Position numbers and translations under genes: made by a program. From positions 1-25,364 of the forward strand of contig CAAFYG010000145.1 of the NCBI GenBank assembly GCA_900767195.1: 25,364 nucleotides of DNA, in the 5' to 3' direction. Below the pieces are notes generated by a model, which saw nothing but the letters and a program-made list of their open reading frames with translations, was not told the DNA's origin and searched no databases. Of the stretch, positions 8,442 through 17,329 are shown piece by piece. Source of the stretch: Clostridia bacterium (lineage in GTDB: Bacteria; Bacillota; Clostridia; Christensenellales; Borkfalkiaceae). How positions within the stretch are numbered: the stretch's first letter is position 1; every line of letters begins with the position of its first letter.

Positions 8442-8496
8442 AGAATGGTAAAGATGCTGCTTGAAGAGATTAAAAGCAGAGTCGAAAGGAGAAATC

Positions 8497-10260
8497 ATGA
8501 AGACAAAGATAAAAGTATTTTCGTCGGTTCTGGCTGTTGGAATGGCGGTTGCTACGATGTTTTCGGCGGGCGGGTGCAAAAAGCCGTCTTTCGGCGACAA
8601 CGATAACCACGGAGAGAAACCCGTAGACGAAACCAAAACGCAGATCGTGGTATATACGTATAATGCCGGATTTAAAGACGAATGGCTGTGGCAGCTTGAA
8701 GCCGATTTCGAAGAAGCTAATAAAGATACGGTATACGAAGAAGGCAAAAAAGGCGTGCAGATTCATCACGACGGCGCAATGGATTCTTATTCTTCCGATC
8801 AGATAAAAAATTCGAATTACGACGTATTCTTTATGGAAGGCGGAGATTATTATTCCTGGAGACAAAGCGGCGCGCTTGAAGATCTTACCGGAATCGTTAC
8901 GGAAAAGAGCAAATACGATAATAAAACAATTCGTTTCAAAATGAACGAAAAACAGATTTCGTATTTCGGCGGCGTTACGGAAAACGGAGCCGAAGAAAAA
9001 TATTATGCCGTTCCGCATTACAAAGGCGCGATGGGGCTGATTTACAATGTGGAATTGTTTGACGAATACGGGTTGTATATTTCCGATTCGGAAAAAACTT
9101 CTCTGATCGGAAAATCGAATCCGAATAAGAGTAAAGGCACGGACGGAAAAACCGGAACGGAAAACGGTGTGGATTATTCTATGGACGACGGGCTTCCCGC
9201 AACGTACGACGAATTTTTCTACCTTTGCGGCCAAATGCTGAAACGCGGCGTTACTCCGTTTGCATTACCCGGAAAGTTTGCCGATTACTACGTGAATATT
9301 CTTTACAACGCTCTGGTTGCGGAATACGAAGGTCTTGGGCAGATGGAGCTGAATCTTTCTTTTAAAGGCAACGCCGTAGATCTCGTTAAGTTAGACGTTG
9401 CGATGAATAAGAAAAACGAAGTGGAAAGCTGCAGCGTGGTAAGAGATTCCGACGGAAACCCCGTGATCGAAAGCGCAGAGATCGATTATACCAACGGGTA
9501 CGACGTTTTCCGTCAGGCAGGTAAATATTACGCGCTCGATTTTATTAAAAAAATGGTTTCCGATTCGGAATATTATAACTCGAAAGCTTTTTCCTCTACT
9601 TATATGCATACGGCAGTACAGAAAGATTTTCTTCTGTCGAATACGGATTTATCCGATTCCGATGAAAAATACGCGATGCTTGTAGACGGATCGTGGTGGG
9701 AAGCGGAAGCAAACATTACGTTTAACGAAATGGCGAAAAAGAGCGAAAAATATTCCAAACAGAATCGTAAATTCGGTTGGATGCCGCTGCCCAAAGCTAC
9801 GAAAGCGAAACTTGAAGAGGGGAATAACGTATTTCTCGATTATCTCGAAGCCGCGGTTTGCGTGAAATCTAATCTCGGCGAAAAAAAGAAAGCCGCGCTC
9901 GATTTCGTTCAATATGTTTGCAGCGACGGCGCGCTGGATAAATTTACGAATATCACGCACGCGTTAAAAGATTTCGATTACGAAGTGAGCAAAGAAACGT
10001 ACGAAAACGCAAACTATTTCATGAAAACGCTGATCAATTATAATAAAAAGAGTCAGACGTTCAATTATTATTCCAACGCGCCTTTCTTTTTGAAACATCG
10101 GAGCGATTTGTTGCCTACGAAAATAAATACGATAGGCGTACAACCCGGCACTCCCGTTACTCTTTTCGCTGAAGGTAAAGTGGCTACCGGAGAAGAGTAT
10201 TTTCTGAAGGAATATGCGTATTGGAGAAACAGAGGAGATTCTTTCTGGAAGGGGATTTAA
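8497..10260 (+). CDS. Sugar ABC transporter extracellular solute-binding lipoprotein
   Basis: The start is the ATG at 8497, chosen because AAAGGAGA (8485-8492) precedes it at normal spacing. A TTG at 8461 in the same frame has no ribosome site and would bury the signal peptide. The 587-residue product begins with a Lys-rich signal peptide and the lipobox S-A-G-G-C27-K-K. It continues as a family 1 type solute-binding protein, with an early strand I-V-V-Y-T-Y-N, then Y-D-V-F-F-M-E-G, then Y-A-V-P-H-Y-K-G-A-M-G-L-I-Y-N-V near the hinge, where these proteins contact sugar. It should capture an oligosaccharide outside the cell and deliver it to the two permeases encoded just downstream. It is longer than the usual 400-450 residues, with insertions around 205-235 and 300-345. 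The ligand is unknown. Confidence 0.92.
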   Translation: MKTKIKVFSSVLAVGMAVATMFSAGGCKKPSFGDNDNHGEKPVDETKTQIVVYTYNAGFKDEWLWQLEADFEEANKDTVYEEGKKGVQIHHDGAMDSYSSDQIKNSNYDVFFMEGGDYYSWRQSGALEDLTGIVTEKSKYDNKTIRFKMNEKQISYFGGVTENGAEEKYYAVPHYKGAMGLIYNVELFDEYGLYISDSEKTSLIGKSNPNKSKGTDGKTGTENGVDYSMDDGLPATYDEFFYLCGQMLKRGVTPFALPGKFADYYVNILYNALVAEYEGLGQMELNLSFKGNAVDLVKLDVAMNKKNEVESCSVVRDSDGNPVIESAEIDYTNGYDVFRQAGKYYALDFIKKMVSDSEYYNSKAFSSTYMHTAVQKDFLLSNTDLSDSDEKYAMLVDGSWWEAEANITFNEMAKKSEKYSKQNRKFGWMPLPKATKAKLEEGNNVFLDYLEAAVCVKSNLGEKKKAALDFVQYVCSDGALDKFTNITHALKDFDYEVSKETYENANYFMKTLINYNKKSQTFNYYSNAPFFLKHRSDLLPTKINTIGVQPGTPVTLFAEGKVATGEEYFLKEYAYWRNRGDSFWKGI

Positions 10261-10261
10261 A

Positions 10262-11182
10262 ATGGAGAGAAAAAAAAGCGCTCATGCCCGCGCCAATAAA
10301 AAACTGATCTTTTATTGTGCGTTTATGGCGTATCCCGTTTTACAATTTGCGATTTTCTATCTGTTCGTTAATTTTAACTCGGTATTGTTGGCGTTTAAAA
10401 ATATAGACGTTTATAATTACAATAAATTTACCTGGACGTTTGAAAACTTTACGCGATGGTTCAAAGACCCTACGATGTTCGATCAGATGATTCATGCTGC
10501 GGGCATATCGTTAAAAGTTTATCTGATTACGCTGATCGTCGGCGTGCCGCTCGGCTTGTTCTTTTCTTATTACATATTTAAAAAATTGCCTGCGGCTGGT
10601 TTTTTTCGGGTGATGCTGTTCATGCCGTCGATTTTGTCGAGCGTGGTACTCGTAGGGATTTATATGTCTTTTATGGATACCGTGGCGGTGGACCTTTTAA
10701 AAAAATGGTTCGGGGTGAGAGGAAAGATAGATTTTTTCGGCGCAGATAAACGATTCGGAACGGTGATGTTTTATAATATTTTTATCGGATTTGCCACTTC
10801 GGTGCTGATGTATGCGAATAAAATGTCGTCTATTTCTTCCGAAGTGATAGAATCCGCGCATCTCGACGGCGCAAGCGGTATTAAGGAATTCTGGTATATC
10901 GTATTACCGATGTCGTTTTCTACGGTTTCCGTATTTCTCGTAACGGGCGTAGCCGGGATTTTTACGAATCAATTCAACGGATTTTTGTTCTTTAACGTTA
11001 CGCCGAACGAAGAAACGATGACGCTTGGGTATCTTTTGTATCTGAAAACGTATAGCGCAAAGCAAAATATAGCCGAATATCCCGTACTGTCGTCGCTCGG
11101 GCTGATGATTACGGTGATTGCCGTACCGCTTACATTTGCGGTGAAACGGTTGCTCGATAAATATGGACCGAGGGAGGATTGA
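10262..11182 (+). CDS. CUT1 sugar ABC transporter permease, LplB/UgpA type
   Basis: The ATG at 10262 lies one base after the preceding stop, with GGAAGGGG (10247-10254) as ribosome site; the upstream in-frame start at 10214 lies inside the binding-protein gene and is rejected. The 306-residue product has about six hydrophobic segments. It carries the EAA loop near residues 197-216 (E-S-A-H-L-D-G-A-S, then F-W-Y-I-V-L-P), which docks on the ATPase. It forms one half of the membrane channel of a carbohydrate importer. No ATPase gene is nearby, so a shared MsmX-like ATPase encoded elsewhere is likely. The stop overlaps the start region of the second permease gene. Confidence 0.93.
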   Translation: MERKKSAHARANKKLIFYCAFMAYPVLQFAIFYLFVNFNSVLLAFKNIDVYNYNKFTWTFENFTRWFKDPTMFDQMIHAAGISLKVYLITLIVGVPLGLFFSYYIFKKLPAAGFFRVMLFMPSILSSVVLVGIYMSFMDTVAVDLLKKWFGVRGKIDFFGADKRFGTVMFYNIFIGFATSVLMYANKMSSISSEVIESAHLDGASGIKEFWYIVLPMSFSTVSVFLVTGVAGIFTNQFNGFLFFNVTPNEETMTLGYLLYLKTYSAKQNIAEYPVLSSLGLMITVIAVPLTFAVKRLLDKYGPRED

Positions 11183-11184
11183 TC

Positions 11185-11943
11185 GTGAAAAGCAAGAATG
11201 AAAAATCGCGGAATCATGCGACGAAAGAAAGAATGACTCCGCTGACGATCGTTATGGCAATAGTCCTCGGGGCATACTGTCTTACGCTGATTATCTGGTT
11301 GCTTTGGGCGTTGATGACATCGCTGAAAGATCCTACCGATCTTTATTTCAATAGTACCGCGTTGCCGGATTCGTTGTGTTTCGATACTTATTCGTACGTT
11401 TTGTACGAATATAAAGTGAAAAAAACGATCGACGGCGTAAAAACGGTTATAACTACGGGAAATATGATTGTAAACTCTATGTTGTATTCCGTGGGAAGTT
11501 CGTTCGTGGCAACGCTTGTTCCGTGCATCACGGCGTATCTGTGCGCGAAATATAAATATAAATTTTCGAAAATTGTTTATTCCGTCGTGCTTGTTTGTAT
11601 GGTAGTGCCGATCGTGGGAAGTCAGGCTTCGGAACTGCAAGTTGCTATCCGATTAGGCATATTCGATCACGTGTGGGGAATGTGGATATTAAAATCCGGT
11701 TTTCTCGGATTATATTTTCTCGTTTTTTTCGAAGTGTTTTCGTCTATGCCGAATGCTTACGGCGAAGCGGCGGAAATCGACGGGGCAAGCAATGTGATGA
11801 TTATGTTTAAAATTTCGTTGCCGCTTGCAAAAAATACTTTTTTTACGGTGATGCTGATTATGTTCGTAACGTATTGGAACGATTTTCAAACGCCGATGCT
11901 GTATTTGCCCACGCACCCCACGATTGCCGAAGCATTGTTCTAG
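11185..11943 (+). CDS. CUT1 sugar ABC transporter permease, LplC/UgpE type, cut short by in-frame TAG
   Basis: GTG at 11185 is preferred over TTG at 11179, because GGGAGG (11172-11177) sits seven bases before GTG but only one before TTG. The product has the second-permease pattern: an N-terminal membrane segment, several more segments, and the EAA loop at about 193-212 (G-E-A-A-E-I-D-G-A-S, then F-K-I-S-L-P-L). Translation stops at TAG (codon 253, 11941-11943), yet the same frame continues for 48 sense codons to a TGA at 12090. That continuation encodes exactly the missing last membrane segment and the G-x-L-T-V-G-G-V-K-G tail typical of these permeases. As read, the protein lacks its last membrane span and should not work. 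A recent nonsense mutation, a base-call error or read-through are all possible. Confidence 0.85.
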   Translation: MKSKNEKSRNHATKERMTPLTIVMAIVLGAYCLTLIIWLLWALMTSLKDPTDLYFNSTALPDSLCFDTYSYVLYEYKVKKTIDGVKTVITTGNMIVNSMLYSVGSSFVATLVPCITAYLCAKYKYKFSKIVYSVVLVCMVVPIVGSQASELQVAIRLGIFDHVWGMWILKSGFLGLYFLVFFEVFSSMPNAYGEAAEIDGASNVMIMFKISLPLAKNTFFTVMLIMFVTYWNDFQTPMLYLPTHPTIAEALF

Positions 11944-12090
11944 ATACAGAGCAGTTCGTATGATTATTTTTCCGCTATTCCCGTAAAAATGGCTGCGCCC
12001 GTGATGTTTTTAATGCCGGTGTTGCTCATTTTCCTGTGCTTTCATAAGAGATTGCTTGGAAATCTTACGGTGGGCGGCGTAAAAGGCTGA
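11944..12090 (+). pseudogene. C-terminal remainder of the second permease after the amber codon
   Basis: These 48 codons plus TGA lie in the same frame as the truncated permease. They read I-Q-S-S-S-Y-D-Y-F-S-A-I-P-V-K, then a hydrophobic span M-A-A-P-V-M-F-L-M-P-V-L-L-I-F-L-C-F, then a basic cytoplasmic tail ending L-T-V-G-G-V-K-G. This is the normal end of a CUT1 permease, whose full length would be 301 codons. No ribosome site precedes it, so it is unlikely to be made as a separate protein. The coding sequence looks intact, so the interruption is recent or not real. Confidence 0.85.
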
Positions 12091-12121
12091 TTGTAGCATT
12101 GCCGATAATTTTGAGAGAAAG

Positions 12122-15100
12122 ATGATGAAAAATAAAATGAAAAACAAAAAATCGAAAATTAAGATTGCCGTAATTTCGGCGCTCGCATTTTCCGCGGTTT
12201 CCGCTATGGCGATCGGCGCGACGAGCATGAAAAATGCCGTCGCGGAAGAATGGAGAGGCGAAGAAATCAAACAAAATTACGTATACGGAGATACGTTGGA
12301 CGTTCCGGATTACGTGGTGAACGTAAACGGAAAAGAACTAACCGCAGAATCTGTGGTAGAATTTCCTGACGGCACGAATTACGGGAGCGATTCCGTTCGT
12401 TTATCGCAAGCCGGAAAGTATACCGTAAAATATATGGCGGCGGACGGCGGGAAAATCTACGTGAAGTCTTTCGATTTTAACGTTGACTATACGGCGTATA
12501 CGTTGAACAGTGCGGAAAGCAGCGCGGAATACGGAACATACACCGAATTCGGAGCGAATTCGGAAGGTCTGAAAGTGCGGCTTGCGAAAGGCGATACGCT
12601 GGAATTCACGAAACTGATCGACGTTGCCGACCTGACGTCGACGAATCAAATTATCAAAGGGTTTATAACTCCCGATAAACGCGGTGCGGCGGATTTCGAT
12701 AAACTTACCGTAACCTTAACCGACGCGCTCGATCCTTCCGTATACGTAAATATCGGCGTCTGGCGCTGGACTATTAACGGCAATTCGTTAGGACAGATGT
12801 GCGTTGTTGCGGCAGGACAGGATCAGGTGATGACGGGATACGAACCATCCAGCGGACTTGAGGTAAACAACGGAAAAGGCACATTGATTTACGGATCGTG
12901 GGTTGCACAATTCAATTCGGATGACGGCGTAAATCTTAAATGGGGCGGCGCGGCTTGTCCGATTGCACCCGATAAATCGTTGATTTCCCTTTCGTTCGAT
13001 TCGCCGACAACGAAAGTGTTTGCGCAGGGATGTTTGGTTTCGCAGTTAAACAGCGTAGATTATTATAAAGACCTTTGGACGGGGTTCAAAAGTAATAAAG
13101 TAAGGTTAAGCATATCCGCCTCCGGATATGCCGGCGGTACGGCTAATTTTTGCCTTACCGAAGTTCTCGGTATGGATATCGAAGGCAATACGTTTACCGA
13201 TACGGATGCGCCGGAAATCGTCGTCCGCACTTCGTATACAACGATGCCGGAGGGAATGGTAAACAGAGCATATCGCGTACCCGAGGCGACAGCTTACGAC
13301 GATTATTCGGGAAACCTGAAAGCAGACGTAAGCGTTTATTACAATTACACATCCGCTTATCCTGTTTCGGTGAGCGTGATAAACGGGGCGTTCGTGCCGA
13401 ATAAACCGGGGTATTACGCAATCGTGTACACCGCAAAAGATTATTCCGGAAACGTATGCGAACGAGAGTATTTTATGCACGTCGGCAGTGAAATCGCGCC
13501 GATCGCTATCGAGTTGCCCGACGTCGAATCCGAGGTGAAGCTCGGTTGCCCTGTTTTGTTGAAGGAGCCGAAAGTAAGCGGCGGAAGCGGCGATAAAACG
13601 GTGAAAATCACCGCAACGTTCGGCGGCGAATCCTTAGAAATCGCCGACGGATTCATCTTTGAAAAAGCCGGAGAATGGACGATTACGTACACCGCTACCG
13701 ATTATGTGGGAAATACGGGATCGGCAACGGTGAAAATCAATGCCGTGGCGAGCGAAGAGCCCGTGTTTAACGATGAAGCGATTTTAGATCCCGTGTATAT
13801 TTCCGGATCGGAGTATCTTTTACCAGAGCTTTATTGCGCCGACTATTCCACCGGAACTTACGATAGGAAATTGTGTTCCGTGAAAGTTGAATATCCTGAC
13901 GGCACTACGGAAACGTACGAGTCCGGCGAGAAATTTATACCCGAAGTTCAAAACAGCGGCGATAAAGTAAAAATCACCTATTATTGCGGCAAAGAAGAAT
14001 ATAATAACGGCACGCAGGAAGTTGCGGTGTTAGTCGTCCGCAACGATGAAGAGATAGATTGCTCGGCGTATTTTTACGGCGAAGGGTTTATTACGAGTTA
14101 TACCGACGATGAAGGAAGAGAATTTGAAAAAGGCGTGTTGATTGCGGCGAAAAAAGCGGCGGACGAAATGAAGTGGACGTTTGCCAACGCGCAGATCGCC
14201 GAAGGATTTTCCGTTGAATTTTCCACGTTTGCAAAACTTACGAAATTCAACGCGATAAAGATCACGTTAAAAGATGCCCTGAATCCCGCTTTGGCGGCAA
14301 CGTTGAACATTTCAGTGGGATCGCTCGGCACTACCGTATCGAACGGAGATTTTTCCATTGAGCTGAAAGACGTTCTGACGCTTGGCATGACGGGCGTTAA
14401 AGTCGGTTATAAAAACGGAAAATTTTCTTACGGAAAAACGAATATACCGATCGGTAAATACGATAACGGAGAAGATTTCGGCGGCTTTCCTTCCCGAAAA
14501 ATCTATTTCGATTTCGCGATCGAAAACGCATTGCGCGGTGCGGAATATAAAATCGACGCCGTTTCCGGCAACGTTCTTTCTTCCGATACGGGCGATTATT
14601 CTAAGCCTACCATTAAAATTAACGGTGATTACGGCGGAAATTTCTCGATCAACGACGAATACGTTTTATATCCCGTTACGGCAGGCGATACGTTTTCTCC
14701 GAACGTTACGGTAAAACTTTCCGTTTACGACAGCGAAGGGAAGCCCGTAACGGATAAAAACGGCGTGATACTTGAAAACGCAGACGCGGGGAAAGAATAT
14801 ATCATAAAACTTGATCGATACGGAATATGGACGGCAAAATATACGGCGCAAAAAGAGAATTGGCCGTTCGGCATTCGTAAATTTACTGCGTATATCAACG
14901 TGATCGATCGGGAAAATCCGGTATTAAAGATTGAATCTGGTTATACAAAAACCGTAAAAGCGGGTGAAACGATCGTCCTTCCCGATTTTTCGTGTTCGGA
15001 TAACGTAACGCCGGCAGAGAATCTCACCATAACCAAATATGTTATTGATTCCGAAGGAAGAATGACGATACTCAAAGGAGATTCCAATTCGTTTAAAACT

Positions 15101-15190
15101 TCGAAAGCGGGCAAATATATGATGTGTGTTACCGTAAGCGACGAGTTCGGCAATACGGTAACGGAAACGTTCGTCGTAACGGTAGAATAA
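12122..15190 (+). CDS. Secreted multi-domain Ig-like protein with internally duplicated module
   Basis: This 1022-residue protein starts with a Lys-rich signal peptide and possible SPase I sites A-M-A (28-30) or A-V-A (39-41). No lipobox, LPXTG signal or C-terminal membrane span is visible. It contains several Ig-like or HYR-like sheets, marked by repeated endings such as A-G-K-Y-T-V-K-Y (about 98), P-G-Y-Y-A-I-V-Y-T-A-K-D (about 430), A-G-E-W-T-I-T-Y-T-A-T-D (about 520) and A-G-K-Y-M-M-C-V-T-V-S-D (near the end). Two longer beta-rich modules (about 155-360 and 665-880) resemble each other, sharing F-x-x-(L/I)-x-(V/I)-T-L-x-D-A-L-(D/N)-P-(S/A). They may be carbohydrate-binding jelly rolls, but this is not proven. 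The gene follows the permeases by 31 bases. The ribosome site is weak (GAGAGAAAG), and ATG at 12125 is an alternative start. Function is unknown; surface glycan binding is plausible. Confidence 0.82.
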   Translation: MMKNKMKNKKSKIKIAVISALAFSAVSAMAIGATSMKNAVAEEWRGEEIKQNYVYGDTLDVPDYVVNVNGKELTAESVVEFPDGTNYGSDSVRLSQAGKYTVKYMAADGGKIYVKSFDFNVDYTAYTLNSAESSAEYGTYTEFGANSEGLKVRLAKGDTLEFTKLIDVADLTSTNQIIKGFITPDKRGAADFDKLTVTLTDALDPSVYVNIGVWRWTINGNSLGQMCVVAAGQDQVMTGYEPSSGLEVNNGKGTLIYGSWVAQFNSDDGVNLKWGGAACPIAPDKSLISLSFDSPTTKVFAQGCLVSQLNSVDYYKDLWTGFKSNKVRLSISASGYAGGTANFCLTEVLGMDIEGNTFTDTDAPEIVVRTSYTTMPEGMVNRAYRVPEATAYDDYSGNLKADVSVYYNYTSAYPVSVSVINGAFVPNKPGYYAIVYTAKDYSGNVCEREYFMHVGSEIAPIAIELPDVESEVKLGCPVLLKEPKVSGGSGDKTVKITATFGGESLEIADGFIFEKAGEWTITYTATDYVGNTGSATVKINAVASEEPVFNDEAILDPVYISGSEYLLPELYCADYSTGTYDRKLCSVKVEYPDGTTETYESGEKFIPEVQNSGDKVKITYYCGKEEYNNGTQEVAVLVVRNDEEIDCSAYFYGEGFITSYTDDEGREFEKGVLIAAKKAADEMKWTFANAQIAEGFSVEFSTFAKLTKFNAIKITLKDALNPALAATLNISVGSLGTTVSNGDFSIELKDVLTLGMTGVKVGYKNGKFSYGKTNIPIGKYDNGEDFGGFPSRKIYFDFAIENALRGAEYKIDAVSGNVLSSDTGDYSKPTIKINGDYGGNFSINDEYVLYPVTAGDTFSPNVTVKLSVYDSEGKPVTDKNGVILENADAGKEYIIKLDRYGIWTAKYTAQKENWPFGIRKFTAYINVIDRENPVLKIESGYTKTVKAGETIVLPDFSCSDNVTPAENLTITKYVIDSEGRMTILKGDSNSFKTSKAGKYMMCVTVSDEFGNTVTETFVVTVE

Positions 15191-15200
15191 GGAGAAAAAG

Positions 15201-17312
15201 ATGAAAGGTAAGAAGATAATTTCGTTGTTTACCGCATTGTGCCTTTCCGGCGGCGTCGTATTCGGCGCAGGCGCGTGTAAAAAGGACGAAAACGGCGATA
15301 TTCCGGATAAAATTCCTTCGGCGGTAAATCCGGCGGAGTCTGCTGCCGCGCATTACGTAACGAATTCGCTGCATGACGTAAACGTCAATTACGAACAACC
15401 GGTTGGTACGTATGTAAAAAACGGCGCGACGGAATATAAAATCGTTGGCGGTAACGAAAAAGCGACTGCTGCGATAAGTCTCGTGCAAAGACAAACCGCC
15501 GCTGCATGCAAGGTGAATATCGTTGAAACAAACGCAGGCGAAATCGGCGGGAAATTTGTATTTATCGGAAACGATTCCGCGTTTGAAGAGGCCGGGCTGA
15601 GCCTTCCGGATTATTCCGAACTCGGCTTAGCGGGGTATATGATTACTACGGTGGGACAAAGCGTATTTATACAGGCGTATTCCGCTCGCGGCTATCAAAT
15701 GGGCGCGATCGCGTTCTTGAAATACGTTTTAGGCTATGAAATGTTGTCCGCCGAAATGGTGATTTTCGAAAGAAACGGAGAAATCATTCCAACAATGGAT
15801 ATCGTGGAAGCACCGGATTATGAATACCGCGTTGCAAGCAATAAAATGACTTCCGCGCAAAAGTACGACATGGGGTTTTCTACGGGTGAGTTGATTATAA
15901 GCACGAAAATAGGGTCTGTTCATAATATTTCCGATTTTACCACAAACGCGGAAAAGAAAGCGCATCCCGCGTGGTTTTCCGACGGCATGGCTTTTGACGA
16001 ATACGGTAAATTGAATACGCAATGGCAACCTTGTTTTACCGCGCATGGCAACACGGAAGAATATGAAGCGATGGTAAAAACTTATGCTGCGGCAACGATC
16101 GGCTTTATGAAATCGAAGCCTGATGCGTGCGGTATACGAATATCGCAAAATGACGTGGAGCTTGGAGTAAACGACATTGCGAATTGCTCTTGCGACGCCT
16201 GCCTCGAATCGTACGAGCATTACGGTAACACGATTGCCGGCGCGGTGCTTACGTTTACGAACGACCTTGCCGATGAAGTGAACGCTTATTTCGAATCCGA
16301 GCAAGCCGTTGCCGACGGAATTTCTCCCGACAAAGAATTTAATATTATTATGACTGCTTACGGCACGGTGGTGAAAGCGCCTGTCGTTCATACGGAAAAC
16401 GGCGACATCGTTTACGACGCCGAAGGTAAAGGACAGCCGGACGATCTTTACAGATTCATAAAAGACGAAAACGGCGTAGTGCAGAAAGTGCTTCAGACAG
16501 ACGAAAACGGTAACGGCGAAAAACTTACTTGTCATAAGCGTGTGGTGATTGAGTATGCGGCGTCGGCGGCGAATTACGTACATAGTTTTTACGAAAGCGA
16601 AAATCAATCCTACGCGAGTACCGTGAAGGGCTGGGCGGGGCTTGGAGGAAAACTGTACGTATGGCTTTACGAAGTGAATTACTGGATGTATTTTTATCCG
16701 TATAACAGTTTTGAAACGATTCCCGAAAATCTGCGGTTTTTTAAAAGTTATAATGCAAGCTATGTATACAGCGAAGGATCCTGGGAAAATGCGAATTGCA
16801 GCGGATTTGCGAAATTAAGAGATTATCTTGCCGCGAAATTCGAGTTTAATTGCAATTATAATTACGGCGAAACGATAGATTATTGGTTTAAGAATTATTT
16901 TGCGGACGCCGAGCCGTACATGCGCCAATATTTCAACGAATTGCAAGCGAATCAACGATCTAAAGAATCGAAAACGGGTGGAAGCGTACATTCTAACGCG
17001 CTCGGGAACGAAGATATATGGTCGCAGGGCATGATTAATCATTGGATGGATCTTTTCGATCAGGCATATAAATCGATCGAAAAATATAAAGAAACGAATC
17101 CTGAACTGTACGAAATTTTGTATAAAAATATTTTAATCGAATCGCAATTTCCGAGACTCGTACTTTGCACGACGTACGCGTCCACGTACAACGAATCTCA
17201 GTTAAAGCAGCTGCGCAAAGCGTTTTACCGGGATTTCAACGCATTGCAGAATACGCGTCTTAAAGAAGGCGAGAACGCGGATGTGCTTTTTGCCGAATGG
17301 GATTTGGATTGA
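15201..17312 (+). CDS. DUF4838 domain lipoprotein, putative surface glycosidase
   Basis: The start is set by AAGGAG (15189-15194), which overlaps the preceding stop. The 703-residue product has a signal peptide ending in G-A-G-A-C26-K-K, a slightly atypical lipobox. An alpha/beta N-terminal domain (about 70-195) resembles the non-catalytic domain preceding the barrel in GH20 and GH67 enzymes. A barrel-like region then carries the DUF4838 hallmark: I-S-Q-N-D near residue 315, followed by C-S-C-D-A-C and E-H-Y-G-N-T. The Cys cluster may bind metal. DUF4838 proteins are commonly found in polysaccharide-use loci and are suspected glycosidases, but no activity is assigned here. Because it is lipid-anchored, it would act outside the membrane, before import. 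It lies in the middle of the long operon. Confidence 0.8.
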   Translation: MKGKKIISLFTALCLSGGVVFGAGACKKDENGDIPDKIPSAVNPAESAAAHYVTNSLHDVNVNYEQPVGTYVKNGATEYKIVGGNEKATAAISLVQRQTAAACKVNIVETNAGEIGGKFVFIGNDSAFEEAGLSLPDYSELGLAGYMITTVGQSVFIQAYSARGYQMGAIAFLKYVLGYEMLSAEMVIFERNGEIIPTMDIVEAPDYEYRVASNKMTSAQKYDMGFSTGELIISTKIGSVHNISDFTTNAEKKAHPAWFSDGMAFDEYGKLNTQWQPCFTAHGNTEEYEAMVKTYAAATIGFMKSKPDACGIRISQNDVELGVNDIANCSCDACLESYEHYGNTIAGAVLTFTNDLADEVNAYFESEQAVADGISPDKEFNIIMTAYGTVVKAPVVHTENGDIVYDAEGKGQPDDLYRFIKDENGVVQKVLQTDENGNGEKLTCHKRVVIEYAASAANYVHSFYESENQSYASTVKGWAGLGGKLYVWLYEVNYWMYFYPYNSFETIPENLRFFKSYNASYVYSEGSWENANCSGFAKLRDYLAAKFEFNCNYNYGETIDYWFKNYFADAEPYMRQYFNELQANQRSKESKTGGSVHSNALGNEDIWSQGMINHWMDLFDQAYKSIEKYKETNPELYEILYKNILIESQFPRLVLCTTYASTYNESQLKQLRKAFYRDFNALQNTRLKEGENADVLFAEWDLD

Positions 17313-17329
17313 TTTACGGGAGAAAAAAG

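Noticed and set aside
8461..8496. In-frame TTG at 8461 as start of the solute-binding protein
   Set aside because: No ribosome site precedes it, and it would place twelve charged residues before the signal peptide. ATG 8497 with AAAGGAGA upstream fits better.
10214..10261. Upstream in-frame ATG as start of the first permease
   Set aside because: It lies inside the binding-protein gene and adds an unrelated N-terminus. ATG 10262 has a good ribosome site and gives the normal permease start.
11941..11943. Whole-genome reassignment of TAG to a sense codon
   Set aside because: Only one in-frame TAG occurs among thousands of codons, whereas recoded genomes use it often. A local mutation, error or suppression is more likely.
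15729..16607. Minus-strand open frame of 292 codons opposite the DUF4838 gene
   Set aside because: It shows no motifs or translation signals, and the plus-strand gene explains the region.
17297..17329. Upstream in-frame ATG as start of the Big_2 lipoprotein
   Set aside because: It overlaps the DUF4838 gene and would precede the signal peptide. ATG 17330 follows GGGAGAAAA.
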